Made by a program: the position numbers and the translations under genes. From assembly GCA_021432635.1 (NCBI GenBank), contig MU270044.1, forward strand, positions 439,455 to 503,454: a stretch of 64,000 nucleotides of DNA, written 5' to 3'. This DNA comes from Thozetella sp. PMI_491 (taxonomy: Eukaryota > Ascomycota > Sordariomycetes > Chaetosphaeriales > Chaetosphaeriaceae). Of this stretch, positions 45,244 to 57,400 are shown piece after piece (the first letter of the stretch is position 1; each line of letters begins with the position of its first letter). The notes beneath the pieces were generated by a model. It worked only from the letters and a program-made list of their open reading frames with translations, made no database searches and was not told the DNA's origin.

Positions 45244-46365
45244 CTATATCCTATCCGTCCAAGCATAGTAAGTGTGACCGTGAACTGCAATCTCTCCCTT
45301 GTCGTTACGCTCTACGTCGCCCAGCTGCAGCGCTTCCCTGAAGGTTCGGACTGCAGCATCCCTCTCCGGGCCTTTCAAGATGGCTACCTGGCTCAAGGTG
45401 TTCAGACGAGACCAGAGGGCATCTTCGGTCAGCCAGACAGTCCACTCTATGGACTCCTCGCCCAGTGGGAGGGAGAACTTGGGGAGGCTATCAGTTAAGC
45501 TGTCTCTTAGCACTTGGATCGGGTTGGACTTGAGTTGGCTCTGGAAGACCTCCCGCCATTGCTGGTCTCTGAATCGAGGATGGCCGTCGTTAGAAATGGA
45601 CCATACCCAATCATTGAGCTTCTGCTCCCAGGATGTCGTTGCCTTCCATGAGCGTGGCTTATTGTCTAGCAGCAAGCGGCTAATCAGTGACACTATTGCA
45701 CCACGACGTGCGTGCCGCTGTTAACTCACAGTCCTCGATGTTCCAGATCATCCCGAAGATGGCTTTGTCAGCCAGGACCCGGTAGACCTCGTCCAGGGCA
45801 TCCTTAGTCGCGAACCTACGGGGACCCCGAGGGAAGCGCGCATCCGGTCAGCCCAGCACTTCCGAGGCTAGCATCCGGCCCTCGGCAGCCGCTTCTTGCT
45901 CACCAGTGAAAAGATTGGGCAGCGATGCATGCATCTCCCCAGTGATCCTCGACCGGAATCCGCGCCGCACTATGAGCATCACCCAAGTTAGCATCGCCCG
46001 CGCAGTTGCCACCGCTCCTTGCCGAGAGAAATCAAGTTGCAGCGGGGAGAGTACGGATAAACGTACTGGCCGTCAAGGGTCTTCACCCCCGGGAGTGCCT
46101 TGGCCACAAGCTGGTCTCGCATGCCGTGATGCGGCTCTACTGCCACAATGTTGTAGCTCTCGGGCCGCACTGCCAGCAGTTCAGTGAACTTGCCCGTCCC
46201 TGACGCAATCTCGACTACATTCAGGTTGGGCTGGCCAGCAATCTTCAAGTGCTGAAGGAGCGACTCGACTGCCTCGGGAGGGTATGTAGGCCGATGGGCA
46301 TCGTACGCCTTGGCGTCCTCAAACCCTTCGGCTGCTACTGCCGGGAGAGCAAAGGCTGCTGACAT
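45244..46365 (-). CDS. SAM-dependent methyltransferase (class I)
   Basis: Four exons: 46365-46067, 45969-45904, 45815-45730 and 45665-45244, giving 290 aa. Joins read LDGH|AARIPVEDHW, QSFHW|FATKDAL and NIEDY|NKPRSW, all in phase. Motif I is VVEIASGTGKFTELL (about residues 50-64), followed by IVAVEPHHGMRDQL. These are the S-adenosylmethionine-binding hallmarks of a Methyltransf_11-like fold. The opening EGFEDAKAYDAHRPTYP and the later AAQSFHWF are found in a common fungal and yeast methyltransferase group that includes trans-aconitate-methyltransferase-like proteins. The substrate is not predictable. It is convergent with LSM6. Confidence 0.9.
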
Positions 46366-47025
46366 CGCCACGACACGAGTAGCAAGGAGACAAGAGGGCC
46401 TTATGTCTAGCTGTCACTTATTGCCGGGGGACAAAGTTTAATTCTCCCGACCAGGGTGTAGGTGTATGTGTATGTGTGTGGCTGAGGAGCGGCCTAGACA
46501 GATGCGCCGGTGTCGCATGCAGCGGGCATGGATTCGCCTACGCTGCGGCCTCCACAGGTGTTGCCGAATGTCGTCACTTGAGGGGTTAGGGAGAGACCCC
46601 CACTCCCTCATATACTCCTCCCCCCACGTAGAGAGCTGCATACACACGAGATACCAGCTCTAGCGGGCAGGGAATGTGTTGCAGCTAGTCCCACTAATTC
46701 ACACACATTCGCCGTCATGTCACAAACTACTGGGTCAGAGACATATAGTAACTGAGTAGTGTCATTTCCCATCTAAACTCTAGCCTTACAATGCAACCCG
46801 CTAATCCACCATGCAGTTGCGAAAACGTTTCAACCAGAGACCCGTGTCCCTTTATGCCAGTTTGCGAATGCCAAGTACCAAATATTGAGTCTTCAAGAGA
46901 AAAGGACAGCAGGAAAAAAAATAAAAGGGAAAACTCCGGTAAATATGCAACCTGACAAACCTATACCTACCGGTGTGTAGCTGTTATCTCCATGCCAGAA
47001 CTGAAGGAGAAAGGGTGAACCCGGT
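46366..47025. other. Intergenic region upstream of the methyltransferase
   Basis: About 0.66 kb up to the small heat-shock protein stop. It has a GTGTAT/GTATGTGT repeat patch near 46458-46482. No gene is recognised. Confidence 0.45.
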
Positions 47026-47700
47026 TTAGACTTGGCCGACGGTGATGCGGCGCACCTCGTGCTTCTTCGCCTTAGGCACCACAATTGTCAACATGCCGTT
47101 ATTTAGGTTCGCTGTGACCAAGTCCTGGACAATCCTGGCGCTAAAGCCGAACGGGCGGGAGAAGTCGCCCATAGACCGCTCCGCGATCCAATGTTTCTCG
47201 GCAGTGGGTCTTGGCCTCTCCTGGCTGCTGACCAGCTCGGCCGCCTGGGTTTCCGGAGTCCCTAAGGGTGTGGCCTGGCCGGTGGATTCAACATCGGTCT
47301 CATCCTCCATGGTTACCTGATGTGAAACCCCAGTTGAGCCGGCAATGCTCAATCCTGACTGGACTGTGGCCACATGAGGGTCAATGGTGCGCTCGAGAAG
47401 GCCGGCCTGCGAAGTTCTAGCCGTGTAGGCATGTTCTACGTGGCCCTGGACTAGCAGAGTTTGGGGGTCGCTGAACTCGATCTGGATGTTGTCTCGCCTA
47501 ACACCAGGGAGCTCGCCATAGAGCTCGTAAGCACCCTCTTTCTCGCGTACATCAAACTTGGGGCTGAAGGCGTGGCGGACAATACGGCGGTGATGGTTTG
47601 TGCTACTCCGAACTTCCCTTGAGTAGCTATCGAATCCGTCGAGTGGACGAAGGAGCGGAACCGGGCATCGGTCTGAACCATGTAGAGGGAAGAAAGACAT
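47026..47700 (-). CDS. HSP30: Small heat-shock protein, Hsp30/Hsp20 family
   Basis: A single exon of 224 aa from ATG 47700 (MSFFPLHGSD). It has an alpha-crystallin domain: FSPKFDVREKEGAYELYGELPGV begins it and NLNNGMLTIVVPKAKK closes it. The two halves are split by a ~90-residue acidic/Thr-rich insert, as in fungal Hsp30. Such proteins form oligomeric, ATP-independent chaperones that hold unfolding proteins. A second in-frame ATG at 47811 would add 37 residues rich in Arg, His and Ser with no acidic residue, like a mitochondrial presequence. The shorter start is preferred because MSFFP...FDSYSREV parallels the beginning of known Hsp30 proteins. A perfect heat-shock element lies about 440 bp upstream. 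Confidence 0.92.
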   Translation of the reverse strand: MSFFPLHGSDRCPVPLLRPLDGFDSYSREVRSSTNHHRRIVRHAFSPKFDVREKEGAYELYGELPGVRRDNIQIEFSDPQTLLVQGHVEHAYTARTSQAGLLERTIDPHVATVQSGLSIAGSTGVSHQVTMEDETDVESTGQATPLGTPETQAAELVSSQERPRPTAEKHWIAERSMGDFSRPFGFSARIVQDLVTANLNNGMLTIVVPKAKKHEVRRITVGQV

Positions 47701-49255
47701 GTTATTAGGCGCCGGAGTGAAGTGTTTGCGGAGCTGAGAGGTGGCAGTGCTGGAGCTGCGGTGCCGAAGAGTTTGAGGAAAATGTCTCGAGGCCAATCTG
47801 TGCGTGTGCATGAGGATACTGTGCTTATGATGGGGTCGGATGATCCGGATATAAAAGATGCATGTAGGCTAGTAGAGGGGACCCCCGACGATTTATGTCA
47901 GGAGAAGTGAGGAATACCTCAGGGACTCTCCAGACATCTCAGAGGCTGACGAAGACATACGTGCATCGTCACCTAGACCGCCGCCCTGATGGGAAGGCTC
48001 TGGAGGGAGTTTGAACCTGGTAGAGCTACTTAGAAACGATACGAGGGTGCGCGGTAGTTGGCGGTGCCTCTCGAAACGGTGAGTGGGGATGAGGGTATTC
48101 GCACCAGCTGTCAGTCTTGGTTGGGGATGAATTGAGGAAGCTTCTAGAAAGTTCCAAACTGGCCGGGGTCACACTCGGGAAACGAGGCCCATTTCGACAA
48201 CCGCCCTCAAGATCCTAGATAGGAGAAATCCCGAGATAGTCTCGCATGAAAAAAAGACCCAGGATGCCGGTAAGCTATATTTTACTGGTATTGCGAGCCT
48301 GAGGCTCGCAGCCGTACTTGGTAACGGTAGGAATTGGGCTTGATGTTGGGAGACAGAAGGAGCTTGGGCCACGCCTGCCATGATAAAAAGAGCCCAACGC
48401 CAAAGCACTCGAGTCAGCCTTTCTTTAGGGATCGTATACCTGCCTAAATAATTTAAATCGGTAACTAAGGTAGATAGTTGGCTAGTGTCACTATTGGGCA
48501 ACTAAGGTATGTATCTTGGGTCGGTCAGGCATACGAGGTAGCCAACTTGGGTTGCCTAGCCTGTGCAAAATCGCAGTTAACTGTCTATCACAAGGGTTGT
48601 CACGGTGCCTACTATATAAGGTAAAGTAAAGTACCTCCCATAGTACCTAAACAATGAAATGTTGCTGCGTGCCCCAGCCTAATATTTGCCACACGTGCAA
48701 CCCCACAGCGCTTCCAAAAGGAGTAAGAGTCGCAAGAAAACAAACAAACTCCCCCGAATACATCCTTGGATTCCGCCACCAGATTCAACACGCTGACCGG
48801 AAAGAGCGAGTCTCACAACCCAAGCCAATCACTAATCTTCCAAAATTACTCTCTTGGCCCCTAGAAAAATCAAAAAGGAGCGCGGACCCGTCGCCACTAC
48901 ATTTATTCCCTGCTCCATGAGCGCCCCAGTAGTTGCCATGCTCGAGCGATACCGAAATCAGAGGCTCCGGAAGGAGACCATGTCAAATGGGTTAGCCATT
49001 CCATGAAGGCCCGACCTGCAGAGCTAGAGCGAGTTCGAGCATGGGACAAGGCGGTGTCACACAGCCAGGGTGATTGATTACAAAATAGCTAGAAGAGATG
49101 GCTCGCGGCATTCCGCCCGTGTCTGTGGGGAGGAGCCTGCCATCTCCATCTCTCGCCGAGGAGCGGATAGTACAGATAGACGCTCCTCACTCCCCGTTCC
49201 TCCAGCCGGGCATCGCTCTGGTTTTACTTCTCCTTTCGATCCCATCCACCGGGTA
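47701..49255. other. HSP30 upstream region and YTH gene 3' flank
   Basis: About 1.55 kb. The first part holds the HSP30 promoter with a heat-shock element and an AGGGG stress-type word near 47876. From 48430 to 48660 there are many TAAGGTA/AAGTACC/TACCTAA words. No gene is supported. Confidence 0.5.
48142..48154 (-). promoter_or_regulatory. Perfect heat-shock element
   Basis: TTCTAGAAAGTTC is three perfect alternating 5-bp units (nTTCnnGAAnnTTCn), the trimeric Hsf1 binding site. It is 442 bp upstream of the HSP30 start and the only nearby heat-shock gene is that one. Function is inferred from consensus and position. Confidence 0.75.
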
Positions 49256-51474
49256 TCACGGCTGGCGGTATGGGGACCGCATCGGGGGATATCCCGCCAC
49301 CACCGGCATCCCGCCTAAGCCGACCCCTCCAGGACCACCAGGGGCCAGTGCTGCCGCTTGGCTTAGATCTCGGTGAAAGAGGCCGATGAGCCGCCGGCCT
49401 ACCGATGGCTCGAGCTCGGTCCCGTCCCTGGCAATTTTGACCTCCCTGTTCGAATTCCACGGGTTCCGGAGCCCTCGGGTCCGGTAGAATGGCAGTCGAG
49501 TAGCTGATATCCACTCTAGCTTGAAAGGCTTCCCCCACGCCTTGGGCTCGCTCCCAGGACCCTCCTGGCCGCTCTTCACGCTGATGGTATCTCCGGCCAC
49601 CGACCCCGCCCCCGAGCCTGCCTCCTCCTCCTGCCCGCCGCCGCCGTCCGACCCGGCGTCGTCCCTGTCCGCTTCCCAAAATATCGTTCCTCTAGCCGAA
49701 TCGTCGATGATGCGACCCTTCGGCGCGTGGTCGGTGGCTTCGGTGGGGATGGCTTTGGGCAGGTCTGGGTCGGTCGCCGACTGTGCGGCCGGGGCAAATT
49801 CGATGGCAGCAGCAGGGTCTTCGTTGATGGGCGAGACCATGCGCGCGTAACCAAAATATTCTCCTGACTTGTTTGCTGAAAAGACAAGGTAGACGCCGTC
49901 GGCACTCTGGTGACGGGCCGGCACTCGTCAGCTTTGGCATTCACATGCGGGTTCATTCCAGGGACGAGGGATTGAGAAAGGTCGAGAGGGGTTGTTACCT
50001 TGAAAGCTTCATTCAACGTCTCTTCATTGTGGGACTGCGTTGCCCATATTCCAGTACGGACGCTCAGCTCGAGATCCTCAACGGTGAGGCTCTTTAGGAC
50101 AAAGAATCGATCCTTTTGCACTGAGGCGTCGACCGCCTCGGCAGCATTCTGCGGTTCGGTTGGGATGGGTTCTTCTGCCTGGCTGATTTCCTGTGTTGCC
50201 TCGCCTTCTTCTTCTCGCTCGCCGACGTCCGGCTCCTTGGACTGGCCTTGGTGCGCCGAAGTGGCTGCCGGTCCGGTGGGTGCCGCCATGCCGGTCGCTC
50301 CCTCTACGGTGCTCTTCCGCAGACGGCTCACCAGCCTGACCGACTGGAACCTGGAGTCGTGCAGCTTCTGCTGCGCAGCCACGCAGCTGGGTTCGTCCTT
50401 AAAGTTTGCGAAGGCGCAGTTGCTCTTGGAAATTAAGAACAGAGACTCCAGCCCGGCAGCTTCCTTGCATACGTGATGTACTAAATTCATCAGATCGGTT
50501 TGCGGGGGCAAATTGCCGATCCAAATCGCGTGCCCTGCGTTGCCTTAGCCAGGATGATCTTGCTTGCGTGTATGATTGTCCACTCCCCTGCTTCCGCCCA
50601 GCCCTCCCCTCTTCTTCACAATCGGCTCTCTAAATAGAGGCGGAGTAGAGCGGACCAGGCCTAGCGGGATAGGAGATGAAGGAAAGTCGGAAGACTCACC
50701 ACTCTGTCGGGGTTTGCGCGGAGGACCGCGGACCACGTTTTGCCGACTGTCGATTGCGCCTGGTAGCTGTCAGCACTTCCCTACCTGCACGGATACCGGG
50801 ATGAGAGCCGCCTTACCTATGCCTTGCGCGCCGGGGAAAGGGGCGGACCCCGCCTGGGCAAGGTCGTGCTGGTGCGACTGCAGTGCCCTCGGGTCCCCCT
50901 GAGCAGACGCAGAGGACAAATACTGCACGGGCATCATCTGCACCGGTAGGTTCTGGGGCTGTCCGGCAAACTGGCCGGGCTGGGCATAGTAATAATGAGA
51001 CGTCGGGTGTGGCTGCTGGCTCATGACGACCGTGTTGGGATAGTAGGGAATCCCCGGGCGCTGGTGCATGTTGCTTTGCCCTTGGGACGGCGAAAGGGGT
51101 GCCGGGTAGTATGATGCTGCGGGGGGGTGCTGGGGTAGGTAGTACTGCTGGTTGTATCGCTGCTGTCCCTGGATGTACTGGCTAGGCCGATAGTTGGGTT
51201 GAGGGAGGGCGCTGGCCATCGCGCCCATGTTGTACGGCCCAGGCCGTGCGGGCCCTTGTGGTTGGGTCATATCCAGCTGGGATGAGAAGGCGTGCTGCGC
51301 GTCCTGGTATGGCTGCTGGACCTGCGGGACGTTGGCCGAGTAGTCTACGGCGACCTGGCCATGAGGATGCGTAACTTGAGTCGTCGGGTTCGCAAGCATG
51401 AACACGCCGGGAGGGGCGCCGTCTCGTCCGGAGAAGTCAGGCTGGGCGCCCGGTTCAGGCGGTATTTCTCCCAT
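49256..51474 (-). CDS. RRM + YTH domain RNA-binding protein (m6A reader type)
   Basis: Four exons: 51474-50817, 50759-50700, 50534-49999 and 49906-49256, giving 634 aa. Residues 1-219 are Gln/Pro/Tyr-rich and disordered, as in phase-separating RNA-binding proteins. The 60-nt exon 2 carries QNVVRGPPRKPRQSG. An RRM-like fold follows at 241-313 (HAIWIGNLPP ... SNCAFANF). The YTH domain runs from about 382 (RFFVLKSLTVEDLELSVRTGIWATQ, cage Trp403) through GVYLVFSANKSGEYFGYARM and IFWEAD to KPFKLEWISATRLPF. It holds an acidic/Gly-rich insert. YTH proteins bind N6-methyladenosine or, as in fission yeast Mmi1, selected RNA motifs. The latter two exon joins are GHAIWIG and AFK|SADGVY. Confidence 0.93.
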
Positions 51475-54400
51475 TGGGGAGGGGGTCCCGTCGGCCAGAT
51501 TTTGTGTCCCTGGGGGTGAAGTATTTTGTGCACACGACTAGGCCGTCACCTCCTGTGCGAGAGAAAAAAAACACTGGTGTTCTTGATTGCTTATTGTCTC
51601 AACTTTCTTGTCGCTTTTCCTTCCAGAGCAGCACGTTGAAATCACGGAAGCGACTGGGAGCCCGTCTCTGCCAGTCTTCGTTTGAGAGAGGGCGGGCAGG
51701 GGTTGGTGGCCGTCGTGGGTGTACAACGGAGCGGATCAGCACGGGGCTGGGCCCGCGGTGAGCAAGACAGGAAGAAGCCTCCGTGCCCAGGGAAGGAAAG
51801 AGAGCAGTATAACTTGATAAACGACTAAAAAAAAGGGCAAGGGCGAAACGGCAAAGACGCAAGGCGGCTAAGGCTGGAAATCCGGAACTAGGAGTGTATT
51901 CCGGGGGGCCAAGAAATGTATTGGAAGGCCGCGAACAGGACTCGCCTCTAGGGCCGGGGTCGTCAGCCACGCACGTACTGGGTGGAACGAACTCCTGTCT
52001 TAGGGCGGAGAGATAGACAGATGGGAGCTACTCCGACGCGTGCCCCGGGAAGTCGATCGGCCTAGACAGGCGCCCGATACAGCCAGGGGATGACTTGATT
52101 GCAGGGATCCGACCCAGGGGGGGCGTCCCTTCTGGTGAGTTGCAGAAGGCAGGGCCAAAAGACAGATCGCAGAGATGTGATGGGGGACTGCGACTAGTTC
52201 TACCAAGGATGGCGGATCCCGGGGAGAAGGTTGAGGGGTGCAGTTCGGGTGCGGGTATTCCTATAAGCCGTATTTGACGTCTATCTTGGTGGTTTCGCCA
52301 CCCAAGTGCGGAGGAAGAGGCGGTCCCTTGTGGCGGGAGATGTGTGCGCGTGGCTCTGTGTGCCGGCAGCGTTCCCTTGCCAGTGAGAGGCCAGCCTTTG
52401 GTACAAACGGGGACGGGAAGGGGGTGGGGGGAGGGGAAAGGCACTGTAGGGATTGGTACCAAAGGCGAGCAACAGGTAGGCTCAAACCAGCTAGAGCGAC
52501 GAGCCGAGATTTGAGAGAAAGGTTTCTCAATGTTGACCCCAATGTTGGGTCCTCTGCGCCTGACTGTTGCACCCAAAGCCGGAATTGTGGGTTGGTCCGA
52601 TCCTGGAGGGCGATGCCGGGTGACTTGACGTTCTCTCCCAAGTATCCTTGCCTCTACAGTAGGGACGTGGAGGCTTCGGGGGCCAACACGATCGCCGCAA
52701 GTGGTATTCCTGAGCGACCTGTGTAATCCCCTCTGAATGCAAGCTCGGGGGCCGATCGCAACGAGATCTTGGCCGAATCCTAACCGCAGGATGAGCTTAG
52801 TTTCTGCTCGGGGCGGTGCTCAGGTGAAAAATTGCCTTTGCCCCTGGGTCTCTGCTTCCAGGAGACACCTATGAACGGTCCTGAAGCTGGGGCTTGGCGA
52901 GGGGAAGGAGGAGTGGGTGTATGTATGTGGCAGCAGGGCTGTCGGCTGTCTACCGTAGTAGCAGGCCTGGCGTGTCTGAGCAGCGCGAATGTACGACCTA
53001 GGCTGGACCTGGTCTGTGGGGAGGTGCTTTCCGCCACGCAGACTGGACTGCTTCTTGCGTGTGTACCCCTAAGTACTGTACCAGACCCACGTATTCCCTG
53101 GGCTTAGTGGAGAGGCATGCAACGTTGAAGCAACCTTATGCTGAGAGCGAGGGCTAGAACGGTTCAGATTGGCGGTGGGCATCACCAGCGGGAGCAAGGC
53201 AGCTAGGGGCGTTGTGCCCCCGGTCTCGTTTTGTGCCGATCCAGCCTCGCTTGTCTGGCTTGCCTAGCCTGAACAAGGCGGTCCGGAACAGGAAGACGGT
53301 TCTGACGGGACACTCTCACACGCACAACCCCCCTAGTCCTAGCACCCGTAGGGGTGAGTAGAGAGGTGGAATGCGAGGTGCGAAGTGTGAAGTTTGAAGC
53401 GTATATAAACCGGGACACTTGGCAGACAACACGGGCTCAAGCTCAGGACCGACGTGGAAAGTGAAGGAGGAGAAGGATGGTGCTTGCAGTGCCGAACGGG
53501 CAAAAAGAGTAGAGCCGCGATGCGGGATACACTAGGGTGAATAACAGATCTGAAGAGGTGCTAGGGACAGAGGTTAGGCGGGACAGGAGACAGAACGCGG
53601 CCGAAGAGTAACAGTAGTGGGGCTTTGTGTGGAAGGTATGGGGACTAGTTGCGTGTGCTACAATCTCTTTGACGGAAGAAGGCGAGGGGGCGAGGGGGAG
53701 CGGAGGGGATTGGTGACCAAGGTGACCTGGGGGCCCCCCGAAAGGGATTTGCATAGTGGAGGAATGGGAAATGCGGAATTTCTCCATGGCCCTGGATGGA
53801 AAAGTCGAATTCGCCTCACCCCCTCCTATCTCACAGTGGCTACACTGTCGAAGACTCCTGGAGGTTGGGATCCGGTGGGCTACCGGGCCGGGACGCGAGA
53901 AGAAGAGCACTGTGTTGCGTTGTACCGCTGATCACTTGCAAGACTTGCAGTCGACCAGCCGGTTTTGCCACCGCCCGCCCCTTTCCGCTCCTCCCTGGTT
54001 TGTCTGGCAATTGCCTCCTTTCTCCACGTATAGTACAAGGGGGGCAGGCTACTGCCCACCAAATCGGCCTAGGCGTAGTCGATACGCAAGTCTAGATCGC
54101 GCGCAGGTGGGTGTACACATAAACAGAGCAACCAGCGCCCCCCACTCCTTGCTATTGCTGCGCGGCCACAGTCACGACGGCTACACACCCGCAGATAATT
54201 CGAGCAGAGGGCTTCGACTTAAGGCATTTTACTTGCGTACCTCTGATCCACCATAGGGGCATACTATCCATGATGTAGCATCGAAGAACTCCTACGAGTT
54301 ATTTTGGTCTACGCTCACGAGGCAGGTAGTTGCAGGCAGGGCAGCCGAACTTCAATGAGCACGCGACTCCATGACAGCATGAGATTGCTAGACAAGCTTC

Positions 54401-57400
54401 GAGACGTCATCCGTCGGCGATCTTGAGGGAGAGGATCTTCACCTGCCGCCACTTATGGCTAATTGCTTCCCGGACCAAGAATAAGCCTGCCAGCCATTAC
54501 CGCATGCCTAGCAGTGCGTGCAGACAGACTGGGAATTGTAGAGCAAGTCTGGGAATGTCTTGCAGAATCTGGAAGATTACCGTGGGGACAGAGCCCTGGG
54601 CAGCGGGTGCGATCGCTTGCGATGCGTCCGCCAGGGGACAACGCAGTGGTGCAATTAAGGGGGGCCACCAGGGGCGGAATACGCTGCACATCAGCTCGAC
54701 GGCGAAACCTGGACGAGGCTGCGACCCGAGGGAATGGAATTGTCTGCACAATAGGATGAAGGTGGCGGTAGGCTAGTTGTACCTGTCTCGAATCGCCGCA
54801 GCGCCGTCCCGTGGCTAGTCTCCTCGGCCAACGACCAGGCAGCAAGACCGTCTCCAAGGCCTTGGGGACCGTCAGGTATGATGCCGCGAACTGGTGTGAC
54901 CATCTTGCTACCGTTGGCCTGCAGGCGGCAGGCTCTTCCTAGCAGGTCTACGCATGTCGTTGCCCGTGGTGTTGCGCTGCCGAGAGGCCGGGACTCTTGC
55001 GATGGATAGGTCCCGAGGTAAACCATGCAGCCGGCACACCCTAGGTGAGAAATGCGAAAGCTCTCTCTGTGGCCTTGTCCTGGCAACTTCCGCCTGGAGA
55101 AGCCAATGGTAGTCCGGCCCCTTCTCCCATTGCCACCCTCCCCTCGCTGCGCCGTGAGAGGTGTGAGTGGTTCGGCAGACTTTCTGACCTGTAAGAAGCT
55201 GAGGAGCTCAGGAAAGGAGGCGGTTCGTCAACCAGTCGACAAGATGCGCCATCATTCTGCGGGCGTATCCTAGTGTATAGCGTGCTGCATGCATTTATTT
55301 GTGTTGTGGCGGCTGGGAATGGTTGACAACTGAGGGAGGGGGAGGGGATTAGGGACATATGTCCATAGGTACTTTGGGTACTGTACTACAGACTTCCACA
55401 TACCAATCGATGACGACGGTTGGCCGAGAAGTTCCCCTCCGCCCCTTCCCCCCCCACCTCTTCCAAGATGGTGGATGGATCTTTGCACGAACCATCCCCA
55501 CACTGCGTGCTTTCCGTCCTTGCCGTCGTCCCAAAGGCGGCTCCACTGACGCCCATTAGGCTCCGCATCGAGCCGACTAAACAAAAAGCTCGGCTGGTGC
55601 CATGCAAGCCATGGCCGTGTTTCTGGCCAGGGTTTATGCACGAATTCGTCAGAAGTCGTCAGAAGCCATCATTGATATGCAAATTCGAAATCTTGTTTGT
55701 ATGTATGTCGGTCCCCTGGTGGCAAGACTTGGTCACCCCCTCCCAGGCGATCTGTCTCGTCTGGGCTGCTCGATCGCTCAAGGTTTGATTAAGCAGAGCG
55801 GGTCGGAGGGGTCGATTGCAGCCACTCGGCGGCTGAGCGTCTGAGGGTTCTCTCTCTACTATACCTATCTACCTTGTGCTTCCGAAACTGAAGGCTACGA
55901 ATGCCGTCGGCTCCGCCCGCTTGGGCGCCCACCCGCAGCATCTCGCTCTTTTCCACGACCGACTTGGTCAGTTGGAGTCTGGAGGCGGGGTAGAAGCCGA
56001 AGGACGACAGCGGTGGCCGGTAACAAGCCTTCTCGCTTGCTTGCTTTGCCTGCCATGCCTGGCGTCCAACAGGCTGAGAGCCGGTAGTCTTGGTCGCCGT
56101 AACATCATCTCCGCCGGTTTCTTCTTGCCCACAGAGTCAAACCGCCCCCCGTAGGGCCTGTCGAGCACCGCTGGCTTATGTCCGCGCCGATCTCTCTGCA
56201 GTCCGGCCACTTACGTCACTATCTGCATAATGGCGAGTGTTCACTGCTCCCAACAATCTCCAATCCGTGAGCCATCACATGACGGCATGATTTGGCGTCC
56301 TGGGCTCCGGCTTTTGGTTACTCCGTAGTAGGGCTTGCAGGGGTACCAAGTATGTCGGTCCTGCAGTACCCTCTCAGCACTTGTACTCTGTATCTAGATT
56401 GCCAAAGCCAGGAGCCCAGGACTCGAATATCCCTGCCGGGGCCATTTGACCGCCTCGTAATCTTTTTTTTTTTTTTTTTTTTTTTTTTTCGGTCTAGGCG
56501 TGCCGAATGTGACCTTGCCGGACATTTTATTCCGGCTTCGTCGCCGAAGCCGCCTACGCCATCGTTCTGCAGGTGGTTAGAGGGCCCAAAGTTCTCGGTG
56601 CCCATAAGCCCTTGAGAGGAGCTAGAGGTGGGTTGAAGTTGATGCTATCGCACGACAGAGGAGGGGTCGGTGGGCCGGCAGGCTTGGGGGAAGACGGGGA
56701 CCGCCACACTGGGCTGCCCGCCAGGTGCCGTCGGACAAGGCAGGCAGTTTCCGTGGCAGCGACCAGGCTAGACCCAAGCGCTCGTGGCGAAGATTTTTGT
56801 ATGCGATTAGCTGCTGAGGAGTAATCGCCTCGCCCTATCATCACCCGCTCTAGATTGGATGACCTGGCAAGCCACGGCTGCCACCACTACCCGCCCTCCC
56901 CTTCGACCCCCCAATCCTCCTTTTGCCTCTCTCGCCACACATTTTTAACGCGGAAGGCCTGGCCCGGCCTGGCCTTGACGATCATTCCTCCTTTGATCGC
57001 TACATGTTCGACCTACAGGTCAGCCCGGCTGTGCAAAACCCTTGGCTGTCCATTTGCAAGTCACGGCGGAAGGAGGCGCCTTTGCAATTGGCTCGGCAGC
57101 CCAGGAAGCATGCGAGAAGACATGTACTCTAGAGTAGAGTTACATATGCATGACGCGAGGCCTGTTCTAGTTTTGTCAAGGGGCGCCTTCTGTCGTGGTG
57201 TTAACAGCTCCGTTCTATGGTGCTGCCGTTACAAATCGGGATTCCGCCAAGGCTTCGGATGAATTTACACGTCGACTGTTGCTCCATAAGGAAATTCTAC
57301 AGAGCTTCCATTTGAGTATGACTGTCTTCGAGGCGCCCCCTTCCCCTTTCCCCTCCTTCGCCAAATATACATGGCGGGAACGCCCAGCTCTCGCCTCCGT

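Noticed and set aside
52028-52576. Minus-strand frame of 182 codons in the desert
   Set aside because: It lacks an ATG context, motifs and splice partners; likely a by-product of composition.
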